From Devosia riboflavina (GTDB lineage: Bacteria; Pseudomonadota; Alphaproteobacteria; Rhizobiales; Devosiaceae): DNA of 64,000 bases. Positions 17,932-26,780 of this stretch are shown in pieces. The stretch spans positions 1 through 64,000 of the forward strand of contig NZ_JQGC01000006.1 in the NCBI RefSeq assembly GCF_000743575.1. Direction: 5' to 3'. The translations under genes were made by a program, and so were the position numbers. The notes under the pieces were generated by a model. The model did no database searches. It was not told the DNA's origin and saw only the letters and a list, made by a program, of their open reading frames with translations. Numbering within the stretch: the stretch's first letter is position 1; each line of letters begins with the position of its first letter.

Positions 17932-20118
17932 ATGTCCAGTTCCATTGCTCTGCCCCTTCCACCTTCGCCCCGTCTGGGTGCTGCACTCGTGCGGTATCGC
18001 TGGCTCGTCATCGCTGCCGGCATTGTCTTGCTGATAGTTGCCGGCCTTCTGGCCTCCGGCGCGCTAAGGGCGCTTTCCCTGTCGCGTTTCGAGGCGCCGG
18101 GATCGGAGTCTCGCCTTGCCGCCGCCGAATTGCTCGAAACTTTTGATGTCGGCGCGGCCAATATGCTTCTGCTGGTCACTGCCCGCGAGGGGACGATTGA
18201 CGATCCGGCCACCAGCGCCGAGGCGCAGGCCATCGCCGGGCGCCTTGCCGCAGAGCCCGCCGTTGCGGCGGTCGAAACGCCCTGGACCTCCCCGGGCAAG
18301 CTCGGCCTTGTTTCCGCAGATCGAAAACATGCGCTCATTCTGGCGCGCCTGCCCGGAAGCGCCACGGAAACCCGCTCCCTGATGGGCGAGCTTTCTCCGC
18401 GCTATACGATGGAGACCGAGCGCCTCACCGTTGGTGTAGGCGGTGGCGACGAAGTGTTCCGCCAGGTCGGCCACGAGGCCGCCGAGGATTTCGTGCGCGC
18501 CGAATTGATCATCTTTCCCGGCGTTTTCGCGCTGCTCCTGCTGTTCTTCCGCAATGTGGCAGCGGCGATACTGCCAGTCGCGGTCGGGCTTTTTGCCATG
18601 GTCTCGACCCTGGCCGTTCTTCGCCTGCTGGCCGGCGTCACCGAGGTTTCGACCTTTGCACTCAACCTGACCCTGGTTCTCGGCCTCGGTCTCGGCGTCG
18701 ACTATGGCCTCTTCATCCTGGCGCGTTTTCGCGAGGCATTGGGGCGCGGAAAGCCGGTGCCCGATGCCGTCGCCGAAAGCGTCGCCACGGCGGGGCGCAC
18801 CGTGCTGTTCAGCGGCATCACGGTCGCTGTGTCCCTCGCAGCCCTGCTGGTTTTTCCATCATCGTTCCTGCGCTCCTTCGCTTATGCCGGTGTCACCGTC
18901 GTGCTCTTCGGCGTGATCGGCGCAACCGTGCTTCTGCCGGCCCTATTGGCAGTCGTGGGCCGCTGGATCTCCCCCGCCAAGCAGAGCACCGCCGCCGGCC
19001 TCTGGCACCGAACTGCGCTTGCCGTCATGCGGCGTCCGCTGGTCTTCGGCACCGGCGCAATCGCTATCCTCTTGCTGCTTGGTTCGCCCGTTCGAGACAT
19101 CGCCTTCGGCTTGCCCGATGACCGGGTTCTGCCCGAAGGCGTATCGAGCCGGTCAGTGCATGAGGTCATCCGGCAGAATTTTGCTGCCGAAGTAACGGAC
19201 TCCTTCATGATCCTCGGCTCCGGCGACAATGGCGCCGCTCCCCATGCCGCCGCGATCGCAGCCTATGCCGCTGCCTTGTCCCTGGTTCCGGGCATAGCCG
19301 AAGTGGAGTCGGCCGTCGGAACTTTTGCTGCGGGCGAACAAGTACGCCCGGCTCCGGCCGACGCCGACGGCTGGCTCAGGGGCGAAAAGACCTGGCTTGC
19401 CGCCACGCCGCTCTCGGAGCGCCTTGAGGGCGACCCGCTGGCCTTTGTTCAGGACATGCGGGCGGTCCCGGCATCTTTCGATACGCTGGTTGGCGGCTAT
19501 CCGGCCGATCTGGCCGATTTCCGGCTGATGGTGATGGATTGGCTGCCGCTAGCCGCGACGATCATCTTCGGGGCGACCATCGTCATCCTGTTCCTGATGA
19601 CCGGCAGTGTCTTGCTTCCGCTCAAGGCGACGGTGCTCAATCTCGTCAGCCTCTCGGCCCTGTTCGGCGCCCTGGTTTTTGTCTTCCAGCAGGGACATTT
19701 CGCCGATCTACTGGGCTTTACGCCCACCGGCACGCTCGAAAGCTCGATCCCCATCCTGATGTTCTGCATCGCCTATGGGCTGTCGATGGACTACGAGGTT
19801 TTCATGCTCTCCCGCATCAAGGAAGAGCACGATCACGGCCGCGACAATGCCAGCTCGGTCGCCATCGGCCTCGAGCGTAGCGGCCCGCTGATCACGGCCG
19901 CCGCCTTGATCCTCGCCTTCTCCTTCCTCGCTTATTTGAGTTCCGGCGTGGTCTTCCTGAAAATGCTGGGCCTAGGTCTGGCGCTGGCCATCATCGTCGA
20001 CGCGACGCTTATCCGGGCCGTGCTTGTCCCCGTGTTTATGCGGTTGGCCGGCGAACTCAATTGGTGGGCGCCAGGACCCCTGCGCCGCTTCTATGAGCGG
20101 TTTGGTCTTCGGGAATAA
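17932..20118 (+). CDS. MMPL/RND family membrane transporter
   Basis: 728-residue inner-membrane protein with two repeats of one helix, a periplasmic domain and five or six helices. Repeat 1 has GLGLGVDYGLFILARFREAL and repeat 2 has AYGLSMDYEVFMLSRIKEEH; these carry the GxxxDY proton-relay motif typical of MMPL proteins. Members export lipids or hydrophobic drugs. Its divergent TetR partner and dyad suggest drug- or lipid-induced expression. No membrane-fusion partner gene is adjacent. Confidence 0.9.
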   Translation: MSSSIALPLPPSPRLGAALVRYRWLVIAAGIVLLIVAGLLASGALRALSLSRFEAPGSESRLAAAELLETFDVGAANMLLLVTAREGTIDDPATSAEAQAIAGRLAAEPAVAAVETPWTSPGKLGLVSADRKHALILARLPGSATETRSLMGELSPRYTMETERLTVGVGGGDEVFRQVGHEAAEDFVRAELIIFPGVFALLLLFFRNVAAAILPVAVGLFAMVSTLAVLRLLAGVTEVSTFALNLTLVLGLGLGVDYGLFILARFREALGRGKPVPDAVAESVATAGRTVLFSGITVAVSLAALLVFPSSFLRSFAYAGVTVVLFGVIGATVLLPALLAVVGRWISPAKQSTAAGLWHRTALAVMRRPLVFGTGAIAILLLLGSPVRDIAFGLPDDRVLPEGVSSRSVHEVIRQNFAAEVTDSFMILGSGDNGAAPHAAAIAAYAAALSLVPGIAEVESAVGTFAAGEQVRPAPADADGWLRGEKTWLAATPLSERLEGDPLAFVQDMRAVPASFDTLVGGYPADLADFRLMVMDWLPLAATIIFGATIVILFLMTGSVLLPLKATVLNLVSLSALFGALVFVFQQGHFADLLGFTPTGTLESSIPILMFCIAYGLSMDYEVFMLSRIKEEHDHGRDNASSVAIGLERSGPLITAAALILAFSFLAYLSSGVVFLKMLGLGLALAIIVDATLIRAVLVPVFMRLAGELNWWAPGPLRRFYERFGLRE

Positions 20119-20132
20119 TAACTGGGCATGCT

Positions 20133-20166
20133 TGAGGCGCGCGACCCAATAGGGGCCGCGCGCTCA
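20133..20166. terminator. Hairpin between convergent MMPL and cupin genes
   Basis: TGAG...CGCGCG...CCC pairs with GGG...CGCGCG...CTCA around an AATA loop, with one bulge. It sits between two gene ends and could end transcription in both directions; there is no long T-run. Confidence 0.55.
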
Positions 20167-20170
20167 GAAA

Positions 20171-20734
20171 CTAAACCGGGTCCAACCCATCGCGGAAATC
20201 ATTGAGGTCGGCATCGACTGAAGATGGCGTGTCGATCCAGGGATGAACCGGCTCGCCATTGACCGGATCGAGCGTGGGAATAGGCAGCATCATGATGCGC
20301 TTGGCAGCGGCCCTTCGCCCTTCTTCGGTGAGGTGATCTTCCTGAATATTGTCCCAGTCGCGCCCATCGGGATAGCCGCCGACCAGCATGACGTCGTCTG
20401 AGTTCGCGACCATGACATGGGACACGCCGGCCGGCATGACGACGAAATCGCCTGCCGAAGCGCGAATGCGGATGCCACCGCGACCGAAGACGTCAAGCTC
20501 CAGCCAGCCCACGGCCACGCCAAGACATTCATGGGTGGTCGAGTGGAAATGGGGATAGGTATAAACGCCGGGATATTGCCAGTTATTATGCCAGCCATTG
20601 CGCTTGAGGCGCGCCCGGACGGCATCGACGCCGCCGCCTTCGACACCATTGCGATAGACCAGCAGCGGAAAGCGGCTGTTTGGCAGCATCCCATTGGGCT
20701 TCGACCAATAGAGTTCGGGCTCTATTTTGGGCAT
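20171..20734 (-). CDS. Cupin domain protein
   Basis: 187-residue single-domain cupin of the YML079/WbuC-like or sugar-sensing kind. The metal motif is seen as HFHSTTHECLG, with the second motif ASAGDFVVMPAGVSH. It begins MPKIEPELYWSKPNG. Likely a metal-dependent isomerase, oxygenase or ligand sensor; nothing fixes the reaction. It stands apart from the sugar genes downstream and is convergent with the MMPL gene. Confidence 0.75.
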   Translation of the reverse strand: MPKIEPELYWSKPNGMLPNSRFPLLVYRNGVEGGGVDAVRARLKRNGWHNNWQYPGVYTYPHFHSTTHECLGVAVGWLELDVFGRGGIRIRASAGDFVVMPAGVSHVMVANSDDVMLVGGYPDGRDWDNIQEDHLTEEGRRAAAKRIMMLPIPTLDPVNGEPVHPWIDTPSSVDADLNDFRDGLDPV

Positions 20735-20916
20735 TTTGTCTCCTCTCCATTTTATCGAGCGAAGATAGGACGCTGTTCCGCCTACGAAATCTTCAAGTGG
20801 GCCGCCCAGTCCAGCATGTGAGCCAGAACGGGTAGCAGCAGCGTTTCGTCTCCGGCCGCCCTTGCCCTCAGCAGCAAGGCATGGAAGCTCTGGTATAGGG
20901 CAGGGGAGCAGATGCC

Positions 20917-21732
20917 GTGACCGATCTTTTCCGCACGCGGGATCACGTTCCCGACTTCGACGCCATCTCAGCCGACTACCGGGTCGCCAGCGCGGCCACT
21001 CGCGCCCAGATTTCTCATCGGCTCGACCTCGCCTATGGCGCGGAGCCTGATGAACGGCTGGATATTTTCTTGCCGGGCGAGGGGGCCAAGGCCGCGCCTA
21101 TCCATCTTTTCGTGCATGGCGGCTATTGGCGGGCGAACCGCAAGGACGACTATAATTTCATCGCCGATGTGGTGACATCGGCGGGTGCTATTGCCGCCAT
21201 CGTGGACTACAGCCTCATGCCCAAGGTGCGCATGGCGAGGCTTGTCGACCAAGTGCGCCGGGCCGCCGTCTGGTTGCAGGAAAACGCGGAGACCTTCGGC
21301 GGCGATCCCGCCCGGATCAGCGCCAGCGGCCACTCAGCCGGCGCGCATCTCGCCTTCTATCTCGTCGGCAAGGGGCCGCATGAGCCGGACTTTGCGCCAA
21401 ATGTAGTGTCCAGCGTTCTGCTGGTCAGCGGTCTCTATGATCTCGCTCCAATCAGCCGGAGTTTTTTGCAGGCCGAGATCGGCCTGACGCCAGACGAAAT
21501 AGCGCAATGGTCTCCACTCGGCGCAACGGTTCGCGCGGATACAAATCTCAGCGCCGTGGTCGGAGCGCTCGAAACTGCGCCTTTCCACGAACAGGCCAAG
21601 GCTCTAGCCGCGCAGCACGGCGCGAGCCTCGCTACGTTGGCGGGGCTCAATCACATGAGCATCGTGCGGGCATTAGGCCAACCCGGCACGCCTGCCGCTG
21701 CGGCACTAACCGCGCTGATAGTCGGATCATAA
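20917..21732 (+). CDS. Alpha/beta hydrolase, arylformamidase-like
   Basis: 271-residue hydrolase with the oxyanion motif FVHGGYWRANRKDD, nucleophile elbow SGHSAGAHLAF (catalytic Ser), and a late Asp/His region (LNHMSIVRAL). HGGYW is characteristic of kynurenine formamidase and related esterases. It starts at GTG 20917, behind GGGGAGCAG. No tryptophan-catabolic genes are near, so formamidase activity is not asserted. Confidence 0.82.
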   Translation: MTDLFRTRDHVPDFDAISADYRVASAATRAQISHRLDLAYGAEPDERLDIFLPGEGAKAAPIHLFVHGGYWRANRKDDYNFIADVVTSAGAIAAIVDYSLMPKVRMARLVDQVRRAAVWLQENAETFGGDPARISASGHSAGAHLAFYLVGKGPHEPDFAPNVVSSVLLVSGLYDLAPISRSFLQAEIGLTPDEIAQWSPLGATVRADTNLSAVVGALETAPFHEQAKALAAQHGASLATLAGLNHMSIVRALGQPGTPAAAALTALIVGS

Positions 21733-21740
21733 GGGGCTAT

Positions 21741-21761
21741 CGGGCCCGCAGCGCGGGCCCG
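21741..21761. terminator. Strong hairpin between convergent genes
   Basis: A perfect 9-bp GC stem, CGGGCCCGC/GCGGGCCCG, with an AGC loop lies between the hydrolase and isomerase stops. It is followed by AAAAAG on the plus strand. Position suggests a shared terminator; the U-run is missing in either sense. Confidence 0.6.
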
Positions 21762-21768
21762 AAAAAGC

Positions 21769-22530
21769 TTAGCCCACCAGCGCCTTGATATAGTCGACCG
21801 AACGCTTGGCCAGTGCCTTCCAATCGCTGGGCCGGTCGTGCTCGACCACCAGCAGATTGGCCCGCGTGCCGTCAAATAGCGGTCGCAGGCTCGGCCAGTC
21901 GATGATGCCATCGCCCGTGGGTGTCCAGCCCTGGTCGAAATCGGTGCCGGCCAGCGCCGTGTCCTTGAGTTGGATGGCGGTGATCCGGTCGGCATAGCGG
22001 GTGAGTTCCTTGGCCGGGTCGGCCCAGCCCCGCGTTACCCAGCCGATATCGATCTCGAATTCGACGTCCGGTCCGGCCGCATCCATGATGTGGTCGATAG
22101 GCCGGCTATAGTCTTCGAGCCGCACATATTCGAAATCGTGATTGTGCCAGGCAACCTTAAGCCCCTCGGCCTTGGCGAGCTCGGCACCGACACGCAACCT
22201 GTCGCCCACGCTGCGCCAGAAGTCGGCGGTGGGCACGCGCTCGGCCTGTGGCACATAGGGCGGAATGAGCGTCTTCGTGCCCACTTCATGCGCATAGTCG
22301 AAATAGCGCCTGGGTTCGGCAACAAGCCCCGCCAGCGGCATGTGCATGCCGGAAACTTCAAGTCCTGCAGCATCGACCTGGCGGCGGAAGGTTTTTGCGT
22401 CTTCCTCGTAATTGGGCGGCCAAAGCTCGACCGCGTCATAGCCGACCTCCTTGAGATAGGCCAGTTGCGGCTCGACCGGCAGGAAGAAGCGCGCCGAATA
22501 GAGCTGGAACGAAACGGAATAGCGGGACAT
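21769..22530 (-). CDS. Sugar phosphate isomerase/epimerase (xylose isomerase-like TIM barrel)
   Basis: 253-residue TIM-barrel protein of the AP-endonuclease family 2 fold. Metal-site landmarks are AVELWPPNYEED, WHNHDFEY, FEIDIGWVTRG and IQLKDTA, with a terminal VVEHDRP. Family members epimerise or isomerise sugars and inositols. It lies 20 bp downstream of a Gfo/Idh dehydrogenase on the same strand, a pairing common in inositol or keto-sugar catabolism. The pair is divergent from the sugar ABC importer. Confidence 0.88.
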   Translation of the reverse strand: MSRYSVSFQLYSARFFLPVEPQLAYLKEVGYDAVELWPPNYEEDAKTFRRQVDAAGLEVSGMHMPLAGLVAEPRRYFDYAHEVGTKTLIPPYVPQAERVPTADFWRSVGDRLRVGAELAKAEGLKVAWHNHDFEYVRLEDYSRPIDHIMDAAGPDVEFEIDIGWVTRGWADPAKELTRYADRITAIQLKDTALAGTDFDQGWTPTGDGIIDWPSLRPLFDGTRANLLVVEHDRPSDWKALAKRSVDYIKALVG

Positions 22531-22550
22531 GAAAAAATCCTTGGCTGAAA

Positions 22551-23717
22551 TCAGGAAGCAAATTCGAGCGGTGCATTGGCTGCGATGAGCCGGCTGGCCT
22601 CATCGGCCGGCAGCGGCGCGGGCCGCTCCACCGTGCTCGCAATATCGACGAAGCGTGCTTCGGCGGCCGATTGCACGATGGCGAGCAGCACTTCGAGCAC
22701 ATGCAACGCCAGTTCGCCCGAAGCACGCGCCTTGCGGCCCTCGGCAACCCCGGCCAGCATGTCCGCCAGCCCCAGGCCGCGATAATTGCCGATATAGGCG
22801 CCCGCCGGCTCGCGCCAGTTGAGCCGGCCGAAGGGGCGGCCATCGGTTTCGATGCGGCGGCGGCCAGTGCCGTCGATCAGTTCGAGCGGCCCGCCGAAAT
22901 AATTGGGATCGGGCACCATTAGCGACGCCTTGGTGCCGTGGATTTCGATGGGGTTGGTGTGGCCATGCCCCCAGGTGTCATAGCTGACCGAGACATGCAC
23001 CTGCGCACCCGAATGGAATTCGAGCAGCGACTGGCTGGTGGTCGGGGTATTGACCGGCACGAGCGTATTCTGGTTCGGCCCGGGCGCAGTCACCAGCCGC
23101 TCGTCGAAGAATTGCTGCGCCAGCGCCACAACACGCTTGATAGGCCCCAGAAGGCTCACGAGAACCGTGACGTAATAGGGCCCCATGTCGAGCACCGGTC
23201 CGGCCCCAACCTGGAAATAGGGGTGGGGATTGGGATGCCAGGCTTCCATGCCGTGATTCATGAAATGGGCGGAACCGCTCTTTGCCGTGCCGATCGCGCC
23301 TTCGTCGATCACCGTTCGCGCACTTTGGTGCGCCCCACCAAGGAAGGTATCGGGCGCTCCTGCGAGACCGAGACCATGCCGGTTCGCCAGTTCCACCAGA
23401 AGCCGTCCATCGGCAAGACTGAGCGCCAGCGGCTTTTCGGTATAGGTGTGCTTGCCGGCCTTAAGCGCGGCGGCGCTGATCTCGACATGGCTCGCCGGAT
23501 TAGTGAGGTTGATCACCGCATCGATGGCCGGATCGGCCAGCAGGTCGCTCACGCTCATGGCGCGCAGGCCATATTGCTGGGCCCGTCGCTCGGCCGTGGC
23601 CGGGTCGATATCGGCGCAGGCGACGATGCGCAGCGGCGCGAAAACCTGCGAAAGCCTGGCATAGGCGTCGAAGATATGTCCGCAGCCGATAATGCCGACG
23701 GACCATTGCTTGGTCAT
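22551..23717 (-). CDS. Gfo/Idh/MocA family oxidoreductase
   Basis: 388-residue NAD(P)-dependent sugar or inositol dehydrogenase. Rossmann motif GIIGCGHIFDAYARL at the N-terminus, EKPLALS with the conserved Lys-Pro, then a C-terminal beta-sheet domain with DMGPYYVTVLVSLLG. Start ATG 23717 is preceded by GAGGAGAG; a longer in-frame start has no family sequence. It is divergent from the first sugar-binding protein, and with the isomerase probably processes the imported carbohydrate. Confidence 0.92.
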   Translation of the reverse strand: MTKQWSVGIIGCGHIFDAYARLSQVFAPLRIVACADIDPATAERRAQQYGLRAMSVSDLLADPAIDAVINLTNPASHVEISAAALKAGKHTYTEKPLALSLADGRLLVELANRHGLGLAGAPDTFLGGAHQSARTVIDEGAIGTAKSGSAHFMNHGMEAWHPNPHPYFQVGAGPVLDMGPYYVTVLVSLLGPIKRVVALAQQFFDERLVTAPGPNQNTLVPVNTPTTSQSLLEFHSGAQVHVSVSYDTWGHGHTNPIEIHGTKASLMVPDPNYFGGPLELIDGTGRRRIETDGRPFGRLNWREPAGAYIGNYRGLGLADMLAGVAEGRKARASGELALHVLEVLLAIVQSAAEARFVDIASTVERPAPLPADEASRLIAANAPLEFAS

Positions 23718-23958
23718 GTGTGCTCTCCTCGTCGAGGCTTTCATGCCGCCTCGTTCTTCGCATGGCGGGCACTCTATGGGCTCGTCGGCGAGGGGGCCGG
23801 GGCGCATTGGGGGCAGGAGTCCAGAATGTGGATCAGATGGGCCCGATTGGTCTGGCCGGGGCCTTGGCCGGGCGGCCGGTCATGTTCCTATTAGGCATGG
23901 CTCAAGGGCGGCAGAGGACGAAAACAGTCCAGCCCGCGCCGATGCCGAGGAGGAGACT

Positions 23959-25269
23959 ATGGCAATGCAATCGAATAACGGGCGCGGCTTGGACCGCCGC
24001 CAGTTTCTCAAGGCCGGGGCGGCGCTCGGCGCCATGACCGCCCTGCCCATGGGTCGGGCCCTGGCCCAGGAACCGGTCAACCTGACCGTCTGGGCCTGGA
24101 CGCCCAAGACGCAGGACATGGCCAACCGCTTCATGGAAAAATATCCCCATGTCACGGTGACGGTGGAAAATGTCGGGCAGGGCGCCCCGCACTACGTCAA
24201 GCTGCGCAATGCCGTCACCGCCGGCACCGGCCTGCCGGATCTCGCGCAGATGGAATTCAACTCCATCCCCAGCTTCCGCGCCCTCAATGCCCTGGCCGAT
24301 ATCGGTCCCTTGGGCGGCAATGCCGTCAAGGACGCCTTCATCGACTGGACCTGGTCGGCCGTCAGCGATGGCGAACAGGTCTATGGCATGCCCTGGGACA
24401 GCGGCCCCATGGCCCTACTGTACCGCGCCGACATTTTTGAAAAGCACGGCCTTACCGTGCCCGAGACCTGGGACGATTTCGCCGAACAGGCCATAAAGCT
24501 CTCCCAGGCTGCCCCCGGCACCTATCTCACCAATTTCGGCGTCGATTCCGGCTGGACGGCGGCGGTGCTCTGGCAGGCGGGCTGGCGCCCGTTCAAGACC
24601 GAGGGCACCAATATCCAGATCCGCATCAATGACGACATTGCCAAGAACTGGGCCAACTACTGGCAGAAGCTGATCGACGCCAAGGCGGTCGATACCAAGC
24701 CCGCCTGGACCAGCGAATGGTTCGCCGCGTTCGATGATGGCACCTATGCCTCCTGGGTCACGGCGGGCTGGGCTCCGGTGCTCATGCAGCAATCGATGAA
24801 GAAGAGCTTTGGCCAGTGGCGTGCCTCGCCCATGCCGCAATGGGAAAAGGGCGGCAAGATCGCCTCCAACTGGGGTGGCTCGACCTTCGCCACTTTCAAC
24901 ACCACGCCGCACCTTCAGGAAGCCACAGACTTTGCCGTCTTCATGGCGACCGATCCGGAAGTCGCCAGGTTCTGGAACACCGATGCCTATCTTTTCCCGG
25001 TGCTCAAGGAACTCATCAACGATCCCACGCTGATGGGCAATGAATACGAGTTCTATGGCGGCCAGGCGGTCAACACCATCTTCGCCGAAGCCGAGGGACA
25101 GGTCGATCCGAGCTTCGAATTCGCACCCTTCCAGGACTACGTGAATTCCCAGATCGAGGACAATTTCGCCATGGCCATCGGCGGCAACGGCACTCTGGCC
25201 GATGCTTTCGACCGCATCCAGGACGCTGTCGTCGCCTATGCCAATGACCAGGGCTACACCGTAACCTGA
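23959..25269 (+). CDS. Sugar ABC importer binding protein, copy 1
   Basis: 436-residue family-1 (MalE-type) periplasmic receptor with a twin-arginine-like signal (DRRQFLKAGAALGAM) cleaved near ALAQE. The start follows GAGGAGGA. The mature part begins NLTVWAWTPKTQDMAN and ends AYANDQGYTVT. It is followed by a closely similar second copy, sharing long identical blocks such as VENVGQGAPHYVKLRNAVTA and TEGTNIQIRIND. Both copies feed one permease pair, which suggests either broadened ligand range or recent duplication. Confidence 0.92.
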   Translation: MAMQSNNGRGLDRRQFLKAGAALGAMTALPMGRALAQEPVNLTVWAWTPKTQDMANRFMEKYPHVTVTVENVGQGAPHYVKLRNAVTAGTGLPDLAQMEFNSIPSFRALNALADIGPLGGNAVKDAFIDWTWSAVSDGEQVYGMPWDSGPMALLYRADIFEKHGLTVPETWDDFAEQAIKLSQAAPGTYLTNFGVDSGWTAAVLWQAGWRPFKTEGTNIQIRINDDIAKNWANYWQKLIDAKAVDTKPAWTSEWFAAFDDGTYASWVTAGWAPVLMQQSMKKSFGQWRASPMPQWEKGGKIASNWGGSTFATFNTTPHLQEATDFAVFMATDPEVARFWNTDAYLFPVLKELINDPTLMGNEYEFYGGQAVNTIFAEAEGQVDPSFEFAPFQDYVNSQIEDNFAMAIGGNGTLADAFDRIQDAVVAYANDQGYTVT

Positions 25270-25329
25270 CACCGCGACCGGTCATGGCGAAACCCTCCCA
25301 GGTCGTCATGGCCGCCGCGCCGGGCGGGC

Positions 25330-25367
25330 GGCTCCCCATGGATAGTTCCTCCCAAGGCATGGGGGCC
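25330..25367 (+). terminator. Hairpin between the two binding-protein copies
   Basis: GGC-CCCCATG (from 25330) pairs with CATGGGG-GCC (to 25367), each arm with one bulged base. It could attenuate transcription or protect the 3' end of the first message. Confidence 0.45.
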
Positions 25368-25394
25368 GTCCCGTCACAATTCATGGAGCAGATG

Positions 25395-26720
25395 ATGAAG
25401 ACCACTTTGCCGTCGGCCCTCGGCCGCGTGCTGCTGAACCGTCGCCGCCTGCTGCAGGGCGGGGTCGCTGCCGGCGCTGCCCTTGCCCTTGGCGGGCCCA
25501 TGGGCCGTGCCATGGCCCAGGACAAGGTCAACCTGACCGTCTGGGCCTGGACGCCCAAGACGCAGGATATGGCCAACCTGTTCATGCAGAAATACCCGCA
25601 CATTTCCGTCACCGTCGAAAATGTCGGGCAGGGCGCGCCCCACTATGTCAAATTGCGCAATGCCGTCACCGCGGGCACTGGCCTCCCCGATGTGGCACTG
25701 ATCGAGTTCAATTCGATTTCGAGTTTCAAGGCGCTCAATGCCCTGGCAGATCTCGGACCCCATATCGATCCCGCCATTGCCGAAAAGTTCATCGACTGGA
25801 CCTGGACCTCCGTCACCGAGGGCGACAAGGTCTATGGGCTGCCCTGGAATACCGGGCCGATGGCCTTGCTCTATCGCGCCGACATCTTCGAGCAATATGG
25901 CCTCACCGTCCCCGAAACCTGGGACGACTATGCCGAACAGGCCATCAAGCTGGCCCAGGCCGCTCCCGGCAAATATCTCGCCGATTTCGCGGTGGACTCA
26001 GGCTGGACGGCCGCCGTGCTCTGGCAGGCCGGCTGGCGTCCCTTCAAGACCGAAGGCACCAATATCCAGATCCGCATCAATGACGAGATCGCCAAAAGCT
26101 GGGCAAATTACTGGCAACGGCTGATCGATGCGAAGGCGGTGGACACCAAGCCCGGCTGGACCACGGAATGGTTCGCTGCGCTCGATGATGGCACCTATTC
26201 CTCCTGGGTCACTGCGGCCTGGGCACCGGTGCTGATGGAACAGTCCATGACCAAGAGCTTTGGCAAATGGCGCGCCGCGCCCATGCCGCAATGGCAGCCT
26301 GGCGGCAAGGTGGCCTCCAATTGGGGTGGCACGGTCTTTTCCGCCTTCTCCACCTCGCCCCAACTCAAGGAAGCGGCCGAGTTCGCCACCTTCATGTCCA
26401 CCGATCCCGAAGCCGCCCGCTTCTGGCTCACCGATGTCTTCCTCTTCCCCGTGCTCGACGAATTGATCGAGGACGAGACCCTGATGGGGCATCCCTACGA
26501 GTTCTATGGCGGCCAGGCGGTCAATACCATCTTCGCCGAGGCGGAAGCGCAGGTGGACCCGAGCTTCGAATTCGCGCCCTTCCAGGACTATGTGAATTCC
26601 CAGATCGAGGACAATTTCGCCATGGCCGTGGCCGGCAATGGCACCCTGGCCGACGCCTTTGACCGCGTGCAGGACGCCGTTGTCATCTATGCCCGCGACC
26701 AGGGCTATACCGTTACCTGA
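25395..26720 (+). CDS. Sugar ABC importer binding protein, copy 2
   Basis: 441-residue paralogue of the preceding gene. Its signal region differs (NRRRLLQGGVAAGAALALGG) but the mature part is nearly colinear with no large gaps, and the C-terminal block FEFAPFQDYVNSQIEDNFAM is identical. I start at ATG 25395, 6 bp after GGAG; ATG 25392 and 25383 are also in frame. Differences cluster around residues such as NALADLGPHIDPAIAEKF versus the corresponding segment of copy 1. Confidence 0.9.
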   Translation: MKTTLPSALGRVLLNRRRLLQGGVAAGAALALGGPMGRAMAQDKVNLTVWAWTPKTQDMANLFMQKYPHISVTVENVGQGAPHYVKLRNAVTAGTGLPDVALIEFNSISSFKALNALADLGPHIDPAIAEKFIDWTWTSVTEGDKVYGLPWNTGPMALLYRADIFEQYGLTVPETWDDYAEQAIKLAQAAPGKYLADFAVDSGWTAAVLWQAGWRPFKTEGTNIQIRINDEIAKSWANYWQRLIDAKAVDTKPGWTTEWFAALDDGTYSSWVTAAWAPVLMEQSMTKSFGKWRAAPMPQWQPGGKVASNWGGTVFSAFSTSPQLKEAAEFATFMSTDPEAARFWLTDVFLFPVLDELIEDETLMGHPYEFYGGQAVNTIFAEAEAQVDPSFEFAPFQDYVNSQIEDNFAMAVAGNGTLADAFDRVQDAVVIYARDQGYTVT

Positions 26721-26728
26721 ACCTGAGC

Positions 26729-26755
26729 GGCCCGGATGCTTGACGCATTCGGGCC
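26729..26755 (+). promoter_or_regulatory. 11-bp stem hairpin between binding protein and permease genes
   Basis: GGCCCGGATGC and GCATTCGGGCC form eleven pairs (one G-U) around a 5-base loop, 8 bp past the binding-protein stop. Hairpins in this position in other sugar importers protect the abundant upstream message and reduce read-through. An in-frame ATG at 26736 lies inside the stem, an argument against its use as a start. Confidence 0.65.
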
Positions 26756-26780
26756 TGTCCCTCTCGTGGAGTTCAACGCC

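Noticed and set aside
26736-26780. ATG 26736 as the permease start
   Set aside because: It lies inside an 11-pair hairpin and adds residues unlike other permeases; GTG 26781 has a ribosome site.
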